10,967 nt of DNA from CAZFPA01 sp964520975 (lineage in GTDB: Bacteria > Bacillota > Negativicutes > Selenomonadales > Selenomonadaceae). The number at the start of each line of letters is the position of its first letter. Position 1 is the stretch's first letter. The notes beneath the pieces are model-generated. The model had not been told where the DNA came from. It searched no databases and saw only the letters and a program-made list of their open reading frames with translations. Shown here piece after piece: positions 6,281 to 10,967 of the stretch. Location of the stretch: positions 1 through 10,967 of the forward strand of contig CAZFPA010000062.1 of NCBI GenBank assembly GCA_964520975.1, read 5' to 3'. A program made the position numbers and the translations under genes.

Positions 6281-8944
6281 ATGAGAAAGAAGGTTTTTCA
6301 CAAGGTTATACCGTTGGCAGTAGCTGCAGGTTTTTTTGCCGGAGTGCCGGGGATGCTTCCGGCAGAACAGGGCTGGGGATGGAAGATGCCGGCAGTTGAA
6401 GCGGCCGCACCGGTCTGTTGGGATTTTAGCAAGGGCCTGGCTGGTTGGAAGTATGGTGGGCAGTGGGCTTATCCGGGGGAGGCGGCTGTTGCGTACGCGC
6501 CGCTTTTGGGCGGAGCACTGCAGATTCAAGCAGATTTTTCTACACAGGTGAATAACAGCTGGTCGGAAATCAAGCTGGAGGAAGGTACTGCAGCGGCTAA
6601 AGCAGTGGATATGCAGGGGAGTACGGCACTCGTTTTCCAGTTCTATTACAATCCGCAGGATATGCACACGGGAATGTTCAAGACGAAACTGTATGCAAAA
6701 GCTCCCGATGGACAGGAGGTATTGAATGTATGCGCCGATATTGATCTTTCACAGGCCAGGGATGCAGGAAATGGTCTGAAGGTTGTGCCGGTGAAAATCG
6801 TATTTCCGTCTGTGACGGATAAGATCAGTTATCTCTGTCTGAGCCTTGTGGGAAGCAATACCGATTATAAGGGACGCCTGTATATCAATCAGCTGCGGGC
6901 CGTACAGGAAAGCCAGGCGGATGGCTATGTCGAAAAGACGACAACGGTGCAGCGGAAGGCAAAGCTGCAGCCGGATGGGCTGTCTATTCCTGCGGAGGTG
7001 CTGCTGGCAGATGGACAGGCCTCAACAGCGACGGCACAGCTTTATGCTTATCTGCAGGGGATAGCCGATTCCCCTTATGTCCTTTATGGGCACCAGAATG
7101 AGATGCATAAAAAGGTCAGCCGTTTAGCGGGCGGTTCAGATACCTACGATATGGTTCAGGACCAGGCCGCAGTCGTTGGCGTCGATGGGCTGGCTCTTAC
7201 CGGGGCGGAACTCAGCCTTACGGATGCAGAAAAGGCGGCCGGGCAGACGCTGACGGATAAGCTGGCAGGAATCAGCATTGCGGCCAGTCGTCAGGGATCG
7301 GTTCTTACAATGTCCTGCCACATGCCGAACTTTGCCATGGTGGCAGGGCGGCCTAAAATCGCCGGGAAATATGACTATAGCGGCTATTCACCCGATGTCA
7401 CATCCGGCGATGTCGTAAGGCGTATTCTGCCCCAGGGTGATCTCAATGCTGTATATACGGGCTATTTGGACATGATTGCGGACTATGCTGCAAAATTGCA
7501 GGCGGCGAATGTTCCTTTGATCCTGCGGCCATTCCATGAAAATAATGGCAGCTGGTTCTGGTGGGGGGCAGCGTATTGCAGCCCGAGTCAATATAAAAAT
7601 CTCTTCCGCTATACGGAAGAATATCTGCGGGATGTCAAAGGGCTGCATAATCTGCTGTATGCGTATTCACCGGGCGGCCCCTTTACGGATGCTGCCGATT
7701 ATCTTACGCGCTATCCAGGGGATGCTTATGTGGATATCCTTGGTTTTGATATGTATCATCGGGATCCTGTCAAGGATGATACCTGGATGAAATCCATGGA
7801 AGATACGATGGATATTGTACAGAGTGCTGCTGCTCAGCACAAGAAGCTGGCTGCGGTAACTGAAACAGGGATTTTAAGCGGGAAGAGTGCAATGACCAGA
7901 ACGGGAAATCAGCGTCCAGACTGGTTCCGGGAGGTGCTGGAGAAAATTTCTCCACGGCGCATGGCGTATTTCATGACCTGGTCTAACTTTGATACATCTA
8001 ATTTTGATCAGCCTTATATGGTTACCGCCCGGCGGGGACATGAAATGATCAATGCTTTTATTGATTTTTATAATCAACCGCAGGCCGTATTCGCAGGGCA
8101 GATGGCTGATTATACAAAGTTGTCAGTAAAAGGTCAGTCGGCATTGCAGCGCACCGGCTACATTGTGTCACCGGATTCATTTACGCGGATCTGTACTCCC
8201 TGTCATGTGGCCGCAAAAGTAGCCGGAGCGGAAGGCGCAGCCGCTTTTCAGCTGAAAGCTAAAGATGCTGATACCGTGGTTGTGGTGCCGGCACGGAGAG
8301 AGCCTGACGGGAAATGCGGTGCAGATATCACGGCGGCAGTGCTGCATTCCCTGGGAAAAGGTCTTGGCTCCATTGCGCTGCAGCTCGATGGTCAGCCCGT
8401 CGATACAGTCCCGGTAGTATTCAATCTCCCGGCGCCGGCGGTGAATCCGGCAATGGTCGATGATTTTGAAAGCTACTATGGGGATAATGGCCTGCTGCGT
8501 GCAGCCTATTCGACAAACTGCGGCGCTGGCTGCGCAGTAATTCCCACATTGAGCCTGCATGCCGGAGAAAAGCAGGGGGAGAGCGGACTCGATTTCTATT
8601 ATCATATCAACAAAGGCGGTTATGCCGGGATAGTAAAAAGCCTGCAGGGGGCAGACTGGTCGTCCTACAGGGCGTTGCAATTCTGGCTCCGTCCCGATGG
8701 ACAGGGGCAAAAGCTCATCATACAGCTCAATAGCAATGGAGAAGATTTTGAGGTGGAGCTTACAACGCTGGCTGCCCAGAAGCAGCCACAATTCGTTGTG
8801 CTTCCTTTTGAACGCTTTAAGGGAAAGAATGGGGGGCATTTTGATAAATCACAGGTGCAGCACTTCGCGATTTATTGCAATACCATTGGTAATGCATCCA
8901 TTGCATCTCATTTGTATTTTGACGATATCCAGGTCATAAAATAG
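6281..8944 (+). CDS. Secreted multidomain GH26 endo-beta-1,4-mannanase
   Basis: This 887-residue exported enzyme should cut internal bonds of beta-mannan or glucomannan. ATG 6281 is chosen because GGAGGG (6269-6274) precedes it and a signal peptide begins there (MRKK, hydrophobic core 10-27, likely cut near VEAAA, 39-43; no lipobox). Residues about 44-209 look like a beta-sandwich carbohydrate-binding domain, as in mannan-binding CBM23/27. Residues about 248-598 are the GH26 catalytic domain: YGHQ near 269, acid/base Glu420 in RPFHENNGSWFWWG, nucleophile Glu528 in VTETG. The 108-residue spacing equals that of Cellvibrio Man26A (E212/E320). A poorly recognised segment (599-718) leads to a C-terminal CBM11/CIA30-like jelly roll (725-886, DDFESYY through YFDDIQV). 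GH26 also includes lichenases and xylanases; ENNGSWFWWG favours mannanase. No cell-surface anchor is seen. Confidence 0.9.
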   Translation: MRKKVFHKVIPLAVAAGFFAGVPGMLPAEQGWGWKMPAVEAAAPVCWDFSKGLAGWKYGGQWAYPGEAAVAYAPLLGGALQIQADFSTQVNNSWSEIKLEEGTAAAKAVDMQGSTALVFQFYYNPQDMHTGMFKTKLYAKAPDGQEVLNVCADIDLSQARDAGNGLKVVPVKIVFPSVTDKISYLCLSLVGSNTDYKGRLYINQLRAVQESQADGYVEKTTTVQRKAKLQPDGLSIPAEVLLADGQASTATAQLYAYLQGIADSPYVLYGHQNEMHKKVSRLAGGSDTYDMVQDQAAVVGVDGLALTGAELSLTDAEKAAGQTLTDKLAGISIAASRQGSVLTMSCHMPNFAMVAGRPKIAGKYDYSGYSPDVTSGDVVRRILPQGDLNAVYTGYLDMIADYAAKLQAANVPLILRPFHENNGSWFWWGAAYCSPSQYKNLFRYTEEYLRDVKGLHNLLYAYSPGGPFTDAADYLTRYPGDAYVDILGFDMYHRDPVKDDTWMKSMEDTMDIVQSAAAQHKKLAAVTETGILSGKSAMTRTGNQRPDWFREVLEKISPRRMAYFMTWSNFDTSNFDQPYMVTARRGHEMINAFIDFYNQPQAVFAGQMADYTKLSVKGQSALQRTGYIVSPDSFTRICTPCHVAAKVAGAEGAAAFQLKAKDADTVVVVPARREPDGKCGADITAAVLHSLGKGLGSIALQLDGQPVDTVPVVFNLPAPAVNPAMVDDFESYYGDNGLLRAAYSTNCGAGCAVIPTLSLHAGEKQGESGLDFYYHINKGGYAGIVKSLQGADWSSYRALQFWLRPDGQGQKLIIQLNSNGEDFEVELTTLAAQKQPQFVVLPFERFKGKNGGHFDKSQVQHFAIYCNTIGNASIASHLYFDDIQVIK

Positions 8945-8960
8945 TATAGTTTGCCAATGC

Positions 8961-9101
8961 AAAGGCTATCCAAGCAGATGTTTTATGTTTTTCTTTATGC
9001 GGTGCAATCCAGCAATTTTTCCTGGCTGCGCAAGATTTACAGCGGAGTCAGGCCATGCAGGTTGTATAGGCGGGGAAAGCAGCAGAAGGTGGATAGCCTT
9101 T
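8961..9101. repeat. 141-base element bounded by perfect 12-base inverted repeats
   Basis: AAAGGCTATCCA (8961-8972) is repeated inverted as TGGATAGCCTTT (9090-9101), followed by one more T. Inside are two mutually exclusive hairpins: GTGCA/CCAG with CTGG/TGCGC (9002-9031) and CCTGGCTG with CAGC/CAGG (9021-9052). This could be a structured RNA leader or attenuator, a terminator with a large branched loop, or a small MITE-like element; no clear target duplication flanks it. I do not recognise a known riboswitch or ncRNA family. No coding sequence is apparent in 8945-9245. Confidence 0.5.
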
Positions 9102-9139
9102 TACTGTATATTTAATTCCAGTTTTTGATATGTTTAATA

Positions 9140-9169
9140 TTGTTATTTCGAATGATGTTGCTATATAAT
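9140..9169 (+). promoter_or_regulatory. Promoter of the second GntR gene
   Basis: TTGTTA (9140-9145, four of six consensus bases) and TATAAT (9164-9169, perfect) with an 18-base spacer. Transcription would begin near 9176, about 70 bases before the regulator start. It lies after the inverted-repeat element, so that element would not be in this transcript. Confidence 0.5.
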
Positions 9170-9245
9170 ATGAATATACAATGCGGAAGTTATGGATGAA
9201 ATGAGTTTATTCCGACGATAGGTGAGAGTTGAGGCGTGGTATCCA

Positions 9246-9959
9246 ATGATAAAATATCAGGAAGTAGCAAAAAATATTCGTAAAAGAATTTTGAGCGGGG
9301 AGTATATGGCCGGAAAACAGCTCCCACTGGAAAAAGAAATGTGTGTATCCTATGGTGTCAGCCGCATTACGATCAAACGGGCGCTGGACGAACTGGTCAA
9401 GCAGGGACTGGTCATCAAGCGGCGCGGTTCCGGAACCTTCGTAAAATCAGTGGAGGATGAAGATATTCGTGAGCTGAGTGCCCTGCGGCAGTTTACGGGA
9501 TTTTCTGAGACCTATAAGAGCTGTAAGGTAGAAACGACAGTCATTCAATTTGATATCGTCCATCCTTCAGCAGAAGTCGCAGCCAAGCTTCAGATGACGG
9601 AAGAGGACTTTGTCTACAATATCATCCGGGCCCGTTCGGCGGATGGTCGTCCTATCGTTGTCGAGTACACGCAGATGCCCATTGGACTGATTCCCGGCAT
9701 CAAACATGCAATCCTGGAAAAATCTATTTACGCGTATATCCAGAAGGAACTGCAGCTTAAGATCCAGTCGGCGCATCGCACACTGCGCGCAGTTATGCCG
9801 AATGATTTGGAGAAAGAATACCTGCACATCAAGGATCAGGTGATGCCCTTGCTGGAAGTCGAGCAGGTGGCTTTTTTGGATGATGGCCGGCCTTTCGAGT
9901 ATTCCATTTCCCGACACCGTGGGGATGAGATTGAATTTAAAACTGTCAGCATAAAATAA
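9246..9959 (+). CDS. GntR-family regulator, HutC/UTRA type (second copy)
   Basis: This 237-residue paralogue of the regulator at 5490 has a winged helix (residues 1-68; recognition region SRITIKRALDEL, wing KRRGSGTFV) and a UTRA sensor domain. Both copies share the C-terminal string VEQVAFLDDGRPFEYSIS, but the recognition helices differ (SRIT here, CRGT in the first), so they may read different operators or respond to different sugars. ATG 9246 is chosen because it aligns with the first copy (MIKYQEVA versus MLKYQGIA); GAGG (9231-9234) is 11 bases upstream, a long spacing. A GTG at 9222 would add eight unrelated residues without a ribosome site. It precedes the kinase by 67 bases and has its own promoter. 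Confidence 0.9.
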   Translation: MIKYQEVAKNIRKRILSGEYMAGKQLPLEKEMCVSYGVSRITIKRALDELVKQGLVIKRRGSGTFVKSVEDEDIRELSALRQFTGFSETYKSCKVETTVIQFDIVHPSAEVAAKLQMTEEDFVYNIIRARSADGRPIVVEYTQMPIGLIPGIKHAILEKSIYAYIQKELQLKIQSAHRTLRAVMPNDLEKEYLHIKDQVMPLLEVEQVAFLDDGRPFEYSISRHRGDEIEFKTVSIK

Positions 9960-9960
9960 C

Positions 9961-9991
9961 TTTACATTTATTTTTAAAAGATATATCATAT
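9961..9991 (+). promoter_or_regulatory. Promoter with overlapping operator half-site before the kinase
   Basis: TTTACA (9961-9966) and TATCAT (9984-9989), each five of six consensus bases, are spaced by 17. AAAAGATATATCATAT (9976-9991) overlaps the -10 and shares TTTAAAAGATATA exactly with the porin-side operator region read on the - strand. The CTTTT half is missing. This hints that the kinase is controlled with the porin and PTS genes. Confidence 0.4.
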
Positions 9992-10026
9992 AAGCAGACG
10001 GCTACATATGATATGGAGATGAAGAA

Positions 10027-10944
10027 ATGGCAGTTTTAGGCTTTGATATAGGCGGAACCAGTGTAAAGTATGGGGTAGTAGAGGAGTCCGGGGCTTTTTT
10101 GCAGCGTGGGAAGTTTGCCACGCCGCAGCGGGATATCCGGGCACTTGTCCATGAACTGCGGCAGGTTAAAGTGGAGATGGCTGGGAAATATTCATTGCAA
10201 GGGGCAGGTATGAGCTTTCCCGGAGCTGTGGATGAGGAAAAAGGCAGTATTGGTGGTGCCAGTTCGGTTCCCTGTATTCATGGTTTTGCGATACGGGAAC
10301 TGCTGGAGAGGGAACTCCAATTGCCGGTGGCGATGGAAAATGATGCAAATTGTGCTGCCCTGGGGGAGCTTTGGCTGGGGGCGGCGCAGGGGAAAAAGGA
10401 TGTGGTCTTCGTTGTCTGTGGTTCGGGAATCGGTGGAGCGGTCATCAAGAGCCGGCAGATTCACAAGGGGGCCCATCTGCATGGCGGAGAATTTGGTTAT
10501 ATGGTGCTGGATGATAGCGGCCAGATTTTGAGTGAGGCGGCTTCTCCCGTGGCCATGGCTCGCAGAGTCGCTGCCGCCCTGGGCGTTTCCGCGGCGGAAA
10601 TGACAGGGGAGAAGGCTTTTCAGCTGGCGGCGAAAGGGAACTTTCAGGCGCAGTGCGAGATTGACAGAATGTATCGGCAGCTGGCCAGGGCTGTTTATAA
10701 CATCCAGTACATGTATGACCCGGAGGTTATCGTCATAGGGGGAGCCATCAGTGTACGTGAGGATATGATTGCGCGTCTGGATCATGAGGTGGATGAGATC
10801 CTGACGCAGGTGAAGATTGCCCGTATTCGCCCGCAGATTTGCTGCTGCCGCTTTGGCAATGATGCGAATCTTCTTGGCGCAGTCTATCACTTTTTGCAGG
10901 CGGGTACAGCGCGCACGAAATACCTAGGCGAATTACTTGTCTGA
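10027..10944 (+). CDS. ROK-family sugar kinase, BglK (beta-glucoside kinase)-like
   Basis: This 305-residue cytoplasmic kinase has the ROK fold: phosphate-binding DIGGTSVK (Asp7-Lys14), catalytic Asp106 in ENDANC, glycine loop CGSGIGGAV (131-139) and a C-terminal IVIGGAIS (235-242). The cysteine-rich zinc motif (CGCGxxGC) usual after the GHM segment in ROK glucokinases and repressors is absent; here the region reads GGEFGYMVLDD. No N-terminal helix-turn-helix is present, so it is not a ROK repressor. GEFGYM and the tail GNDANLLGAVYHF resemble, from memory, BglK enzymes that phosphorylate cellobiose and other beta-glucosides at O6. That activity would feed GH1 without the PTS. Hexokinase or mannokinase activity is the alternative. 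GGAG (10015-10018) lies eight bases before the start. The remaining 23 bases of the window show nothing. Confidence 0.85.
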   Translation: MAVLGFDIGGTSVKYGVVEESGAFLQRGKFATPQRDIRALVHELRQVKVEMAGKYSLQGAGMSFPGAVDEEKGSIGGASSVPCIHGFAIRELLERELQLPVAMENDANCAALGELWLGAAQGKKDVVFVVCGSGIGGAVIKSRQIHKGAHLHGGEFGYMVLDDSGQILSEAASPVAMARRVAAALGVSAAEMTGEKAFQLAAKGNFQAQCEIDRMYRQLARAVYNIQYMYDPEVIVIGGAISVREDMIARLDHEVDEILTQVKIARIRPQICCCRFGNDANLLGAVYHFLQAGTARTKYLGELLV

Positions 10945-10967
10945 ATTTCCATCTGCCGCGTTGTCGT

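Noticed and set aside
8177..8839. Long - strand open frame (220 residues)
   Set aside because: It is antisense to the C-terminal domains of the mannanase, with no ribosome site or recognisable domain, and low-complexity Cys/His-rich composition typical of a shadow frame.
9041..9090. Possible small SRP RNA (GTCAGG and GGAAAGCAGCAG resemble its apical loop)
   Set aside because: The strands do not pair into the SRP hairpin and the conserved GGAAG-type bulge is not placed correctly.
10192..10890. Long - strand open frame (232 residues)
   Set aside because: It mirrors the ROK kinase gene, which has all its family motifs; the antisense product matches nothing I know.
1..10967. CRISPR arrays, tRNA or rRNA genes, transposases
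   Set aside because: No regularly spaced repeats, no cloverleaf-like sequence and no mobile-element protein could be seen.

Overview
The window looks like a carbohydrate-use locus from a diderm Firmicute of the class Negativicutes (Selenomonas-like). The main clue is the leftmost gene, an outer-membrane beta-barrel protein with an N-terminal S-layer homology (SLH) domain, the OmpM/Mep45 type that tethers the outer membrane to peptidoglycan in that group. Beside it are typical Firmicute sugar genes: a lactose/cellobiose-family PTS, GntR regulators and a ROK kinase. Genus is inference; no rRNA or tRNA is present.

Layout. Bases 1-130 hold the probable last codons of an upstream + strand gene and two intrinsic terminators facing each other, one per strand. 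The SLH porin is on the - strand (201-1559). A 320-base AT-rich region (1560-1880) carries two divergent promoters that are mirror images of each other. The + strand operon then reads EIIB, EIIC, EIIA, GH1 6-phospho-beta-glycosidase, and a GntR/UTRA regulator. A strong terminator-like hairpin follows, and 30 bases after it starts a secreted multidomain GH26 beta-mannanase. A 301-base gap (8945-9245) holds a 141-base element bounded by perfect 12-base inverted repeats and a promoter. Then come a second GntR/UTRA regulator, a paralogue of the first, and a ROK-family kinase resembling BglK-type beta-glucoside kinases.

How the genes may work together (inference). The exported GH26 enzyme cuts beta-mannan or glucomannan; the porin lets oligosaccharides through the outer membrane; EIIB/EIIC/EIIA import and phosphorylate the disaccharide; GH1 splits the phosphorylated disaccharide; the ROK kinase phosphorylates unphosphorylated disaccharide or released hexose. 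General PTS proteins EI and HPr are not here. The set resembles a polysaccharide utilization locus in which the Bacteroides SusC/SusD pair is replaced by an SLH porin plus a PTS.

The most notable signals are the mirrored divergent promoters with a shared AAAAG-N6-CTTTT operator candidate that partly recurs before the kinase gene, the hairpin in front of the mannanase, and the paired GntR paralogues on either side of it.
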